Shown: positions 1 to 8,351, counted from the stretch's first letter. The stretch: 64,000 nucleotides of DNA from Saccharibacillus alkalitolerans (GCF_011090185.1 NZ_JAAFGS010000001.1:806001-870000), one strand, 5' to 3'. Notes: generated by a model from the sequence alone, not told the origin. Numbers and translations are program-made.

Positions 1-540
1 GGCGAGATGGACGGCGCCGAAAAACAGCGACGTCAGCGCCAGCGCGATCCAACTTCCGCCCAGCCGTTCGATCCCCTGCACGAGCAGGCCGCGGAATACC
101 AATTCTTCGAACAGCGCGGCGCTGGCGAAAAACAGCAGACCGGCCAGCAGCGCTCCCGTCGGAAGGGATGGCGCCCACCGGAACGAATAGCCGCCCAGCG
201 CCGAAATGATCAGCACCGATACGCCGATGAACAGCAGCCCGGCACCGATTCCCAGCAGCGTTTCTTTTCCCGCGCCGCTCAGGGCCAGTTCGGGCACGCG
301 GCGGCGAGCCGGAACTTTCATGATGAAGAAGTACGCGGCGCTGCAGACGATTCCGCTCAGCAGCGACAGCAGGACGACGGCGGGAATGTCGGTCGATCCG
401 AACGGCGGGGACAGCAGGCCGCTGCACAGTACCAGCAGGACGAAACCGAGCGGCATCCAGACGAGCGGGTAACGGAAAAAAGCCGCGATTTTGGAGTCTT
501 TTCGGTTTGAAAGGGGAGGTCGGGTAGCCGACTCGTTCAT
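1..540 (-). CDS. CPBP-family intramembrane metalloprotease (3' end outside window)
   Basis: The minus-strand frame opens with ATG at 538-540 behind an AAGGAAAGG site and runs without a stop to the window edge, giving 180 codons with the C-terminus missing. Hydrophobic segments alternate with short basic loops. The sequence FEELVFRG is the EExxxR-type motif of CPBP (Abi/CAAX-like) membrane proteases, and a following GAVHL supplies the next conserved histidine. Family members are polytopic membrane proteins, some linked to prenyl-protein processing or bacteriocin immunity. The substrate cannot be inferred. No neighbour shares its orientation within the window. The opposite strand carries a long frame rich in Gln and Arg, which is a GC shadow. 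Confidence 0.85.
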   Translation of the reverse strand, partial: MNESATRPPLSNRKDSKIAAFFRYPLVWMPLGFVLLVLCSGLLSPPFGSTDIPAVVLLSLLSGIVCSAAYFFIMKVPARRRVPELALSGAGKETLLGIGAGLLFIGVSVLIISALGGYSFRWAPSLPTGALLAGLLFFASAALFEELVFRGLLVQGIERLGGSWIALALTSLFFGAVHLA

Positions 541-672
541 ATACAGCCTTCCTTTCCTTATTTATAAAAGATTTACGCAACCAAGTCGGCTTAACCGTAA
601 CATTTTTGGATCAAACTGTCACGCGGTCCGGAAAGGACCTTGCGCTGAGCGAACGATGAAAGGAGTATAAGC

Positions 673-1257
673 ATGAGCGATTTTGAAAGTTACGTTTTCG
701 AGCGGATCAAAAGCGGGATCGAAGCTTGGAACGAAGAGGAACGGAATGCCATTTACGTCTTGTCCTTTTACGTCGAATGCGAGGAGGACGATCTGCGCAG
801 ACCGAAGCTGACGTTCGGAAGCAATACGGACAGCCAATACGAAGAAAGCAGGTTCGAAGCTTCGGATGCCGGAGAAGCCCGTTGGAACTATGCGTATTGG
901 CTGCAGAACGAACAGGTCGTAATCGGCGACGATTATGTTCGCGAAGGGCGCGAAGAGCAGCTTCGGCGGGACGAATGGGTCCGGTCGCTGCCATGGTTCT
1001 ATACCGACGAAGAAGAGCGCGAAGATTTCGAGCGGACGCTGGAGTCGGGCGAGAAGATCGTGGAGGCTTTCGGCAGCGTCGTACAGAACGTCGTGACCCG
1101 GCTGCGAAGCGAAGGCGTCGTGACGGGAACCTTCGGCCGCTCTCTGCCTTTGTTGGTACACGGCCTGGAATATTCGGACGAGACGGCGAAGTTGAACCGG
1201 AAGCTGAACCCGGGCGGAGAAGCGGAGGCGTTCGCGGCCTGGATCGACTCCATGTGA
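673..1257 (+). CDS. Unrecognised acidic cytoplasmic protein, possibly DUF4303-like
   Basis: A 194-residue soluble protein starting at ATG 673 after a GAAAGGAGT ribosome site. It is rich in Glu, Asp and Trp, with no signal peptide or membrane segment. The early pattern, an amphipathic helix followed by IYVLSFYVECEEDD, recalls DUF4303-type proteins, which are often found near toxin-immunity style genes; I hold that match loosely. The gene stands alone: a CPBP gene diverges upstream and a strong bidirectional terminator lies immediately downstream. No catalytic motif is visible, so no function is assigned. Confidence 0.7.
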   Translation: MSDFESYVFERIKSGIEAWNEEERNAIYVLSFYVECEEDDLRRPKLTFGSNTDSQYEESRFEASDAGEARWNYAYWLQNEQVVIGDDYVREGREEQLRRDEWVRSLPWFYTDEEEREDFERTLESGEKIVEAFGSVVQNVVTRLRSEGVVTGTFGRSLPLLVHGLEYSDETAKLNRKLNPGGEAEAFAAWIDSM

Positions 1258-1312
1258 GAACGAGAATGCGCGAACCCGCATAAACGGCCGAGAGAAAAAA
1301 ATTTTGAACGAA

Positions 1313-1348
1313 CATGAAAAAGCCGGACTGAGGTCCGGCTTTTTCATG
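1313..1348. terminator. Bidirectional rho-independent terminator
   Basis: A 16-bp perfect stem (core AGCCGGAC / GTCCGGCT, loop TGAG) is flanked by A and T runs on either side. It lies between convergent genes ending at 1257 and 1369, so it can stop both. Confidence 0.93.
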
Positions 1349-1368
1349 TTTTTGAATAGGTTCCGTAC

Positions 1369-3564
1369 TCAGCGAATATCCGCGACCGCTCGAACGAAGG
1401 CGTCGATCGAAGCGAATCCGCTGCCCGCTTCGGACGGGGAGGCGTTCGGATCTATTTTTCGGCTGCGCAGAAATTCGTCCAGCGCAAGCTGCAGCTTCGT
1501 ATCGAAAGCTTCAAGGTCTCGCGAGCGTTCGGAACTCATCCGATCCAACAGGGCCGCCCAGTACGAGCTGCCCCGTTGATCGCCCAGCTCGGGGTAACGT
1601 TCGGCCAGTGCCGACGCTTCGCGGAGGCTTAAGCCCGCCCGCAGCTCCGCCGCGAGGTAGAGGCCGAGGAAGCGATGCAGCGGGTCTTCCCGAACGATCG
1701 CCTCGAAAGCTCGGCGCGCTTCGTCCGTCTGTCCGCGGTACAGCAGCGATGAAGCATGCCGGGCCCGGGCGGAAGGTTCGGCGTAGCCGCCGTTCAACTC
1801 CTTGTACAGGCGGAAATCGTCGTCATAGTCTTCCCATGCGGCTTCGGCGTAAGATAACTCCGACAAACGCTGCGCTTCCTGCGGGGAAAGTCCGAATTCC
1901 GCAAGACGCCGAAGCAGCAGGGCGGTTTCTTTTTTGGCCTGGGCATCGCCCGAGATTTCGGCCCGAGCGAGCGACAGCCGGGACAGCATGCGCAGCGCGT
2001 GCACATCGTTCGGATCGCTCTCCGTCTCCTGCCGGTAAGCTGCCGCCGCTTCGCTCAATTTGCCCTTTAACAGCAGCTTGTCCGTATCGGTCAGCGTTCG
2101 CTGCTTCAGGTAAAAGAACGGAAGGAGATCCGCTTGATCGGCATTTTTACCGTAGCCCGTGCTCTCGCTGATTACCCGTCCGTCGGCATCGTAAGCTCGA
2201 ACCGACCAGGAGAAGCGGGCATCGGGATTCATATAGGCGAGCATCCGATAAGGGTCGGACGCTTTCCAATCGCCGGACTCCGGATAGTCGATCGACCCCG
2301 GTACGGCATACAGATCCTCGATCGGAAGAACAATCCGGTTGCCGGCAATCCGCTCGCGAATCAGCGTGCCGGTGCTGATCGTGTCATCCCGGTCGGGGAT
2401 AGAACCGATCAGGTCGTAATAGGCGGCGTCCTCGACCGCGGACCAACTGAACTCGACCGTCTCGCCGGTCAATTTCTGTTCGTTGACCGGCGATCGGAGT
2501 TCGATCCGAGGCTTGATGACGAGTTCGCGAGACAGCGTTTCCCCGTTCTCGAACCGGATCCAATCGTCCCATCGAATCGGCCAGCTCCAGCCGTCGGCCT
2601 GCTTCTCGTCCAATCCGAGCTCGAGCCCGTAATAGCCCGGCACGACGTTTCGGATTTCGAACCGTCCTTCGGGATCGGTCACCGCGCGGTAAGGCTCGGC
2701 TTGGTTCGGCGAACCGTCTTCGTTTTCGCCGAGCAGGAACACGCCGGCCCGCGCCGCGGGCTTGCCGTCGCTGTACGTCAGCCGGCCTTTGAACACGGCG
2801 GAAGAAGCGCTCGGCTCCTCCGCCAGCATCGTCAAGGATTCCCGCAGCGAGCGAAGCGGCTGCGCCGAAGGGCTGCCGGACAAGCCGCGATCGGCTTCGG
2901 CAATCGCTTCCTGCGTCCGGCCCCGGGCGAAGAGCGAAAAGCTGTCGATCCAGGCGGCGCGCCTTTTCAAATCGACGGCATTCCGCTGAACCCGAACATC
3001 GCTTTCTTCCAGCAGCTTGCCCGCCGTTTCAAGGCTGCCGTGCGCCAGTTCCCGCTCCGCGCGATCAAGCATCAGCGTCGCGTATTCCAGGGAACCTTTT
3101 TCGAAGCGTGCCAGCGCTTCTTCCAATGCCCGGTCGCCGTCGCCGCTGCGTCCGAGCGCATCGTATTCGTACGCCAGCTGTTCGGCCGCGCGGACCAGCG
3201 TTTCGTCTCGTCTGCCGCCGCCCACGTATTGTTCAAGCATAGGCAGGCGGTCCTCCGGCTTCAGCAGACCGGTCTCGTCGCTGCCGGAGGTATGCATGGA
3301 GCCTCTGGGGCCTATCCGGAGGTCGAACGCATAAGGATCGTATTCGGGAGACTGGACCGCCAGACGCGCGATCAGGTCCAGCTTGTCCTGACCTTTCGCT
3401 TCGCCGATCTCCTGGATAAAGCGGGCGCGGAGCGCTTCCGGGGACTGCGCGGCCCGATGGTTTTCGACGGCGCGAGGAATCCAGATCGCCGCTGCCGCGA
3501 GAACAAGAAGCGTAAGGAGCGCGTAGAGGGCTCGGCGTGCGGTTTTACGGGAAATCTTCATCAT
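1369..3564 (-). CDS. Membrane-anchored TPR / carboxypeptidase-regulatory-like protein (paralogue 1)
   Basis: A 731-residue protein; ATG at 3562-3564 follows AAAGGAAG. One N-terminal transmembrane helix (about residues 12-30) follows a basic stretch, so most of the protein is probably extracytoplasmic. Order: TPR-like helices (about 100-245), a carboxypeptidase-regulatory beta-sandwich (about 258-345, with GRFEIRNVVPGYYGLELGL), an Fn3-like section with FSWSVRAYDADGR (about 360-475), then more TPR-like helices to about 700. The same order recurs in the 776-residue protein encoded upstream, with matching landmarks, so the two are paralogues. A terminator between them suggests a separate promoter. 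No enzyme motif is visible. A scaffold or surface-sensing role is possible but unproven. Confidence 0.85.
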   Translation of the reverse strand: MMKISRKTARRALYALLTLLVLAAAAIWIPRAVENHRAAQSPEALRARFIQEIGEAKGQDKLDLIARLAVQSPEYDPYAFDLRIGPRGSMHTSGSDETGLLKPEDRLPMLEQYVGGGRRDETLVRAAEQLAYEYDALGRSGDGDRALEEALARFEKGSLEYATLMLDRAERELAHGSLETAGKLLEESDVRVQRNAVDLKRRAAWIDSFSLFARGRTQEAIAEADRGLSGSPSAQPLRSLRESLTMLAEEPSASSAVFKGRLTYSDGKPAARAGVFLLGENEDGSPNQAEPYRAVTDPEGRFEIRNVVPGYYGLELGLDEKQADGWSWPIRWDDWIRFENGETLSRELVIKPRIELRSPVNEQKLTGETVEFSWSAVEDAAYYDLIGSIPDRDDTISTGTLIRERIAGNRIVLPIEDLYAVPGSIDYPESGDWKASDPYRMLAYMNPDARFSWSVRAYDADGRVISESTGYGKNADQADLLPFFYLKQRTLTDTDKLLLKGKLSEAAAAYRQETESDPNDVHALRMLSRLSLARAEISGDAQAKKETALLLRRLAEFGLSPQEAQRLSELSYAEAAWEDYDDDFRLYKELNGGYAEPSARARHASSLLYRGQTDEARRAFEAIVREDPLHRFLGLYLAAELRAGLSLREASALAERYPELGDQRGSSYWAALLDRMSSERSRDLEAFDTKLQLALDEFLRSRKIDPNASPSEAGSGFASIDAFVRAVADIR

Positions 3565-3683
3565 GTTTCACTTCCTTTCTGACGATGTCTGATATATATA
3601 AAATGCGCGAAAGAAGGAATTCGTTACGGAAAAGAGGAGATTTATGGATAAATTTTGCGGAAGAGCGAAGTTCTTGTCCATTC

Positions 3684-3717
3684 GAAAAAGACGCCGGCGA
3701 CAAGCCTGCGTCTTTTT
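3684..3717. terminator. Rho-independent terminator between the TPR paralogues
   Basis: The arms AAAAAGACGC and GCGTCTTTTT are separated by 14 nt. On the minus strand it follows the 3823-6153 gene and precedes the 1369-3564 gene, splitting them into two transcription units. Confidence 0.7.
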
Positions 3718-3822
3718 TCGGATTTTATTCGATTCTTTTCCTTTTTTTGCGAGCGGCTTTGCAAAGAAATACGTGCCGCGCCGTTTCGTGAATGCCGGAT
3801 GTTCTTCTTCTGCCTCGCATGT

Positions 3823-6153
3823 TTACTGCACTTGAAGCACTCTCTTCAGGAACGTGTTCAGCGCGGGCAGCTCGTTTTGCTTCTTGATCCGCTTTGCCAG
3901 CGCTTCGTGCTCGCCGGCCGCATAGGCTTTCAATCCTTCGCGCAGCTTGGCGTCGAAACCGGCAGGATCGTTCGCGCGCTCGGTTTCCAGGTCGATCAGC
4001 ATCAGCTGCCAGTCGTAACCGCTCTCCGCGTAATCGAACTCCGGATAAGACTCGGCGAGCTTGCGGGCTTCGTCAAGCGGCAGGCCGCCTTGCAGCTTCA
4101 GCGCCAGGAGCGGACCCGCGTAGTGATGGCTCGGATCGGTCGCGAGCGAAGCGGAAAATTCCGCTTGGGCCTCTTCGGCTCGGCCTCTTTTCAGCAGCGA
4201 CATCGCATGATTGCCGAGCTCGAAATAATCGGGCTGTCTGCCGAGCAGTTTGACGTAAAGGGTATAGTAATGCTCGTAACGCGCCCAGTCTGCCCGTTCA
4301 TAAAAATAACTCATCAGTTTATAAGTGTCTTCCATGTTCGGCTGCCGCTCGTTCGCTTCTTCGAGCAGAGAAACGGCTTCGCGTTCCAGTCGGGGCTGAT
4401 TGTCCGCATAACTGCGGATATAGAGAAGGTCGGCGAGCATCCGCACGGCATGCGTGTCGGTGCCGTCGGCTTCGTATTCGCTCCGATAAGTTTCGATCGC
4501 CTGCGTCCATTTTCGTTCAAGCAGCAGCCGGTCCGCGTCCGATAGGTTTTTCCGCTTCAAGTAAAAGGTAGGCAGGGAAGAAGCGTTTATCTCGTTCAGC
4601 CGGTATCCGTAACTGCTGGCGATCAGCCGGTCCTGCGCGTCGTAAGCGTTGACGGTCCAGGAGACGAGGGCGTCGGGATCGGAGAAACCGAGCAAATCTT
4701 TCGGATCGAATTGGTCCCAGGACACGTTCGTCCCGCTGCGCCGGTCGAAGCTCCAATAGATGGAGGGCATACGGTAAAAGCGATCGACCGGGACGGAAGC
4801 CTGGGGCTTCGTATAGCGCTGGAAGCGCTCCGACATGTAACCTCCGGTCGTTCCGGTGCCTTTTTTGTTCGAAAAACTGCTCATCACGCGGTAATAAGAA
4901 GCGCCCGGCACTTCTTTCCAACGCAGCTCGACCGTATCCGTATCGATCGTTTTTCCGTCGATCGGCGCTTCTTGACCGATCAGCGGCCGCATCGTCAAGT
5001 TTTTTTGTACCGTCTGGCCGCCTTTGATTTCGAACCATTCGTAGAAATTGATCGGATAGGTCCAGCCGTCCGCTTGCGCGAGACTGACCCCTAGATTGAT
5101 CTGATAAATGCCGGGCATCACGCCTTTGATTTCGAAACGGCCTTGATCGTCCGTCAGCACGCGGTAAGGCGGCTCATCCATAAAACGTTGATCGAAAGGC
5201 CGTTCGTCACGAACGCCGAAACCGATATACATCTCGCTTTCGTGCAGCAGGAACACGCCCGCGCCCGCGATCGGCGTGCCGTCGCTGCGCTTCAGCACAC
5301 CGGTCAAGGTCGAAGAAGCGGTATCTCCCAATTGGATCGAATGCCGGATCGCGCGTTCCAGTCGGGCGAGCCTTTTGTCGATTCCGTTATCGCCGCTGCC
5401 TCTTGCCCAGGTTCCCTGCGTTTCTCCGCCTTCGGTGCCGGTTGCTTCGTTGTAAGCTTTCAGTCCGCGATGCGCGGTATCCAGCGCTTCTTGGGGATGC
5501 CCGTCCGCGTACTGGGCTCTGGCCCGCAGCAGATCGAACCGGATGCGAAGCTGCGGATCTGCGACGATCGACGAATCTTCGTCCGCCTCCAGCAGGCTGT
5601 CGGCAGCCGCGAATTGCCCCTGCTTCAGCAGGCGGCCGGCTTGCAGCAGCAGAAGCTGCCCCCGTACGGCCGGACTTTGATTCGCGCGTGCCAAAGCGAG
5701 CTCGATCGCCCGGTCTCCGTCTTCCGTACGTCCGTCGGCATCGTAAACGTAGGCCAACTGGTCGGCGGCTTGAACGAGCCAGATATCCGATTCCGCCCGT
5801 TCGACGTAAGCCCGAAGCAGCGGGATCCGATCTGCCCGCGTCAGCAGGCGAGCCGGGTCCTCGGCAAGACGCCGCTGGGAGATGTGGTTAAAGACGTAAC
5901 CGCTGTCGAAGTAAGCGTCGAACAAATAAGGCGAGTAGCCTTGAGCGTAACCGAGCACGTTTTCGCGGATCAGCTTCAGCTGTTCGTCGCCCTTCGCCCG
6001 GTTCAGCTTGTTGAGCAGGTCGCCGCGCGCATCCGCTTGAACGTTCGAAACCGCGGAGATCAACGAAGGGGCCGCATAAGCCGCCGATCCGACGACGACG
6101 GCCGGAACCAGCAGTCCAAGCACGAGATGTTTGACTTTCAGTTTAATTTTCAT
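3823..6153 (-). CDS. Membrane-anchored TPR / carboxypeptidase-regulatory-like protein (paralogue 2)
   Basis: A 776-residue protein; ATG 6151-6153 lies inside the end of the anti-sigma gene (11-nt overlap) with GGATGGTGA upstream, so translation is probably coupled. An N-terminal hydrophobic segment (about residues 8-30) anchors it or acts as a signal. It then carries TPR-like helices (about 100-240), a carboxypeptidase-regulatory domain (about 285-385, with GRFEIKGVMPGIYQINLGV), an Fn3-like part including VSWTVNAYDAQDR, and C-terminal TPR-like helices (about 555-720). The architecture matches the paralogue at 1369-3564. Placement directly after sigma and anti-sigma genes suggests that it is a regulon member or takes part in sensing. 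No catalytic residues are visible. Confidence 0.87.
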   Translation of the reverse strand: MKIKLKVKHLVLGLLVPAVVVGSAAYAAPSLISAVSNVQADARGDLLNKLNRAKGDEQLKLIRENVLGYAQGYSPYLFDAYFDSGYVFNHISQRRLAEDPARLLTRADRIPLLRAYVERAESDIWLVQAADQLAYVYDADGRTEDGDRAIELALARANQSPAVRGQLLLLQAGRLLKQGQFAAADSLLEADEDSSIVADPQLRIRFDLLRARAQYADGHPQEALDTAHRGLKAYNEATGTEGGETQGTWARGSGDNGIDKRLARLERAIRHSIQLGDTASSTLTGVLKRSDGTPIAGAGVFLLHESEMYIGFGVRDERPFDQRFMDEPPYRVLTDDQGRFEIKGVMPGIYQINLGVSLAQADGWTYPINFYEWFEIKGGQTVQKNLTMRPLIGQEAPIDGKTIDTDTVELRWKEVPGASYYRVMSSFSNKKGTGTTGGYMSERFQRYTKPQASVPVDRFYRMPSIYWSFDRRSGTNVSWDQFDPKDLLGFSDPDALVSWTVNAYDAQDRLIASSYGYRLNEINASSLPTFYLKRKNLSDADRLLLERKWTQAIETYRSEYEADGTDTHAVRMLADLLYIRSYADNQPRLEREAVSLLEEANERQPNMEDTYKLMSYFYERADWARYEHYYTLYVKLLGRQPDYFELGNHAMSLLKRGRAEEAQAEFSASLATDPSHHYAGPLLALKLQGGLPLDEARKLAESYPEFDYAESGYDWQLMLIDLETERANDPAGFDAKLREGLKAYAAGEHEALAKRIKKQNELPALNTFLKRVLQVQ

Positions 6154-6499
6154 GTTTGTTCACCATCCGTTCGTAAAAGGCTTTGTCGTAAATGCCGCTC
6201 CGCGTTTCGATCAGCTGAATGGAACGGTCGTAGCGTTCCTCGGGCGAAAAGCGCGTGGAGGCTTCGTAGATCGGCAGGCCGACCGCCGTGATCAGGAGGA
6301 GCAGGGCGAATGCGGCCGAGACGGGCCCGAGCGAGAATTCCACGTCCTTGTTCCACCATGCCGACAAGCGCTGGCGGCGGGAAGGCCGGAAGGCCCGCTT
6401 CAATACTTCGTCGTGTCCCCGAAAAGAAATTTCGTTTAAATCCTCGTCCAACCTATGTTTGACCGCCCGCCGTTCGGCTTCTTGATTGGATTCGTTCAT
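6143..6499 (-). CDS. Probable membrane-bound anti-sigma factor
   Basis: A 118-residue protein. Its ATG (6497-6499) overlaps the sigma-factor stop in an ATGA arrangement, the usual sign of coupled sigma/anti-sigma synthesis. It has a basic cytoplasmic N-terminal part (residues 1-55) with no zinc-binding HxxxCxxC motif, one transmembrane helix near residues 58-78 (SAAFALLLLITAVGLPIY), and a short extracytoplasmic tail. This is the layout of small single-pass anti-sigma factors that hold an ECF sigma factor at the membrane. The sequence itself is not a family I recognise, so the call rests mainly on topology and position. The 3' end overlaps the start of the TPR protein gene by 11 nt, forming a tight three-gene unit. 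Confidence 0.75.
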   Translation of the reverse strand: MNESNQEAERRAVKHRLDEDLNEISFRGHDEVLKRAFRPSRRQRLSAWWNKDVEFSLGPVSAAFALLLLITAVGLPIYEASTRFSPEERYDRSIQLIETRSGIYDKAFYERMVNKHEN

Positions 6500-7041
6500 C
6501 GCCGTTCCTCCTCTTCCCAAATCTTCTTCAGCGCGTTTCTTCCCCGCATCAGTCTCGATTTGACGGTGCTTTCCGGGGTGTCCAGCTGCTCCGCGATTTC
6601 CCGTATCGTCAATTCTTGAAAATAGTACAGCACCATGCATTCGCGGTTGCGGTAATCGATTCGACGCACCGCTTCGGCCAACTTTCCGTTCCGCCATTCG
6701 GTCATGAACGATTCTTCCGCTCCCGCGCTTCTCAAGTTCGCGTCGACCGGCAGTTCGCCGGCTTCGCCGCCCGGAAAAATGTTCCGCCAACTCCAGGTCC
6801 GCTGCTTCATGCGGCAGCGATTGATGACGATGCGCACCAGCCATGATTTCAGCTTGGCCGGATCCTGCAGCTGCGCGATTTTGGCATAGGCCAGGACGAA
6901 AGTGTCCTGTACCGCTTCTTCGGCGGCCTGCTTATCCTTGACCAGCAGGCAGGCCGTGCGCAGGAGCAGATCGCCGTAGTCGTCCATCAGTTCGCGCAGG
7001 GCGGATTCGTCCTTGTTTTTGATTCTCTCTATAAGGTCCAG
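6496..7041 (-). CDS. ECF-family RNA polymerase sigma factor (probable CTG start)
   Basis: Region 2 is seen in RTACLLVKDKQAAEEAVQDT and SWLVRIVINRCR. Region 4 is seen in YYFQELTIREIAEQLDTPE followed by STVKSRLMRGR. The first ATG (6987) has no ribosome site and would cut into region 2. Reading upstream in frame adds LIERIKNKDESALRELMDDY, typical ECF N-terminal sequence, back to an in-frame stop near 7057. No ATG, GTG or TTG lies in that stretch. CTG at 7039-7041 sits 8 nt after AAGGGGGG and gives 181 residues, the usual ECF length. I therefore set the start there, with the caveat that CTG starts are rare. It is coupled to the anti-sigma gene. Confidence 0.85.
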   Translation of the reverse strand: MDLIERIKNKDESALRELMDDYGDLLLRTACLLVKDKQAAEEAVQDTFVLAYAKIAQLQDPAKLKSWLVRIVINRCRMKQRTWSWRNIFPGGEAGELPVDANLRSAGAEESFMTEWRNGKLAEAVRRIDYRNRECMVLYYFQELTIREIAEQLDTPESTVKSRLMRGRNALKKIWEEEERR

Positions 7042-7065
7042 GCCGAGCTCCCCCCTTCAAGCGTT

Positions 7066-7093
7066 AAGATGCGGGCCGCGCAAAACGGGTTGC
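7066..7093 (-). promoter_or_regulatory. Candidate ECF-type promoter of the sigma/anti-sigma operon
   Basis: On the minus strand GCAACC (rc of 7088-7093) is followed after 16 nt by CATCTT (rc of 7066-7071). An AAC-containing -35 box 16 nt from a C-rich -10 box is the usual ECF layout and would mean autoregulation. There is only one example in the window, so this is tentative. Confidence 0.3.
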
Positions 7094-7123
7094 GCCCGGA
7101 GGCAAACTTTTTTTGCGCAAACA

Positions 7124-7156
7124 TAAAAAAGCAGCCCTCCGGAATAGAGGACTGCT
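7124..7156 (-). terminator. Terminator of the ArsR-type regulator gene
   Basis: On the minus strand the stem AGCAGTCCTC / GAGGGCTGCT (one G-T wobble) is followed by a run of T. It lies 17 bases past the stop of the gene at 7173-8075. Confidence 0.85.
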
Positions 7157-7172
7157 GCCGAAACCGCCGGAT

Positions 7173-8075
7173 TCACAAATAATACATCTTGAACAAAATA
7201 TCCTGGTTGTGATTCCCGAACTTTTTGCCGAAGATGGTCGCTCCTCCGACGTTCTTCGCGTCTTCTTTCACTTCGATGCGCAAAGTCCAGCGGTCGCAGC
7301 TCGTATCGAGATCCGCGATCGAGACGTCGGACATCGGATCGCCGTCGACATATGTGCCGTGGCCGGTAATGCGGATCGTTTTGAGCAGGCCGTATTGGTT
7401 GAGATTATGCGGCCACCAATCCGGCGTGAGCTTGCCTCGCGTATCCGCGAAGTCGCCCGGGCTCGTCCAGGTACCGAGTTCGATGCCGTTCAGCGTAAAG
7501 GTGATATCGGAAGGCCAGACGTCGTTGGAAAAAGGGAATTCCGACGAAAGTTCCATGCTGATTTCGAACTGCTGCAGCTTTTCCTCTTTTTTGAGAAAGT
7601 TCGCCACATTGTACTGCACGAATCCCTGCGTGAACCACAAAATTTCCGCATCCATGCGCTTGGGATCCATAAAATACTTCGGTTCGTCGACCGGCCCGAT
7701 GAAATCTTTGTCCGACGCGAGTCCGCAAGTCGGCTTGAGATCGAAATCGGTATAATGGCCGACCGGAACCGACGTTTCGTACGAATCGAAAGAATGGAAG
7801 ATCTTTTTAGGGAAATTGATTTCGATATGATCGACTTTGAGAATGGACAGCTTCTGGAGACCGGATTTGCCCGGAACCTTCTCCGTTTTGATGATGCCGG
7901 CGTCTTCCAGCTTCTTGATATGCTTGATCACGATCGGGCTGCTGATCTTCAGCTCCTCGGCGAGCTCCTTGATATTCATTTTGTTTTTGGACAGCAGCTG
8001 AATGATCTTAATGCGAACTTCGCTGGCCAGCGCTTCGTAGACGACGAGGGAGGACTGATCGATTTCCAACTGCAT
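7173..8075 (-). CDS. ArsR-type winged-helix regulator with C-terminal ligand domain
   Basis: A 300-residue protein. Residues about 10-80 form an ArsR winged helix (SEVRIKIIQLLSKNKMNIKE, then LAEELKISSPIVIKHIKKLE). The remaining 220 residues form a beta-rich domain with many Trp and Asp residues (DVWPSDITFTLNGIELGTW), suited to a carbohydrate ligand. ArsR proteins of this long form occur in Bacilli beside arabinofuranosidase and sugar-uptake genes. Here it diverges from a sugar ABC importer followed by a GH43 enzyme, so it most likely controls that operon. The intergenic region carries several perfect palindromes suitable as operators. There are no metal-binding cysteines of the classic ArsR type. 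The ribosome site (AAGAAGTGGGAT) is moderate. Confidence 0.88.
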   Translation of the reverse strand: MQLEIDQSSLVVYEALASEVRIKIIQLLSKNKMNIKELAEELKISSPIVIKHIKKLEDAGIIKTEKVPGKSGLQKLSILKVDHIEINFPKKIFHSFDSYETSVPVGHYTDFDLKPTCGLASDKDFIGPVDEPKYFMDPKRMDAEILWFTQGFVQYNVANFLKKEEKLQQFEISMELSSEFPFSNDVWPSDITFTLNGIELGTWTSPGDFADTRGKLTPDWWPHNLNQYGLLKTIRITGHGTYVDGDPMSDVSIADLDTSCDRWTLRIEVKEDAKNVGGATIFGKKFGNHNQDILFKMYYL

Positions 8076-8110
8076 CTTATCCCACTTCTTTCACTTGGTT
8101 TCATTAATAC

Positions 8111-8160
8111 GACCGCAGGCGGTCTTGGTAACGTTAATGATACCATAAAGGTTATTAACC
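8111..8160. promoter_or_regulatory. Cluster of palindromes upstream of the ArsR-type gene
   Basis: Three perfect dyads lie here: GACCGC-AG-GCGGTC (8111-8124), TAACGTTA (8129-8136) and GGTTATTAACC (8150-8160). They lie between the regulator start and the shared divergent region, so they are candidate autoregulatory operators. Confidence 0.45.
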
Positions 8161-8196
8161 TGTATATAAATTAATGTAATAGGTACTTTCGAAGCA

Positions 8197-8210
8197 AAAA
8201 AGCGATTACA
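8197..8210 (+). promoter_or_regulatory. Candidate catabolite-responsive element (cre)
   Basis: The sequence AAAAAGCGATTACA matches the Bacillus cre consensus at 12 of 14 positions. It lies about 70 bp upstream of the -35 box of the sugar-importer operon. CcpA control would be expected for such genes. Confidence 0.3.
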
Positions 8211-8225
8211 TGGCGAAATTAAGTA

Positions 8226-8309
8226 AACTAAATAGTTAATTTAATGAGAAGAAGTTGTTTTAAGTTTATAAAAAAGTTATTGACACCGTTTTCAGATTAA
8301 CGATATACT
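8226..8309 (+). promoter_or_regulatory. Sigma-A promoter of the sugar-importer operon with upstream dyad
   Basis: TTGACA (8280-8285) and TATACT (8304-8309) are separated by 18 nt and are close to consensus. A perfect dyad AACTA-AA-TAGTT (8226-8237) lies upstream in AT-rich sequence and is a plausible operator for the divergent ArsR-type regulator. The AGGAGG ribosome site and TTG start follow about 30 nt after the -10 box. Confidence 0.8.
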
Positions 8310-8351
8310 AAACCCAAGTTAAGGGCTTGTTAAAGACAGGAGGAGAATAGA

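Noticed and set aside
2134-3582. A 482-codon plus-strand frame opposite the TPR protein at 1369-3564
   Set aside because: Composition is Arg/Ala/Gly-rich with no recognisable fold; the minus strand has the ribosome site, membrane anchor and a paralogue.
8111-8124. Possible terminator or attenuator hairpin in the ArsR-type gene leader
   Set aside because: The GACCGC/GCGGTC dyad has no T run on either side, so it is listed as a possible operator only.
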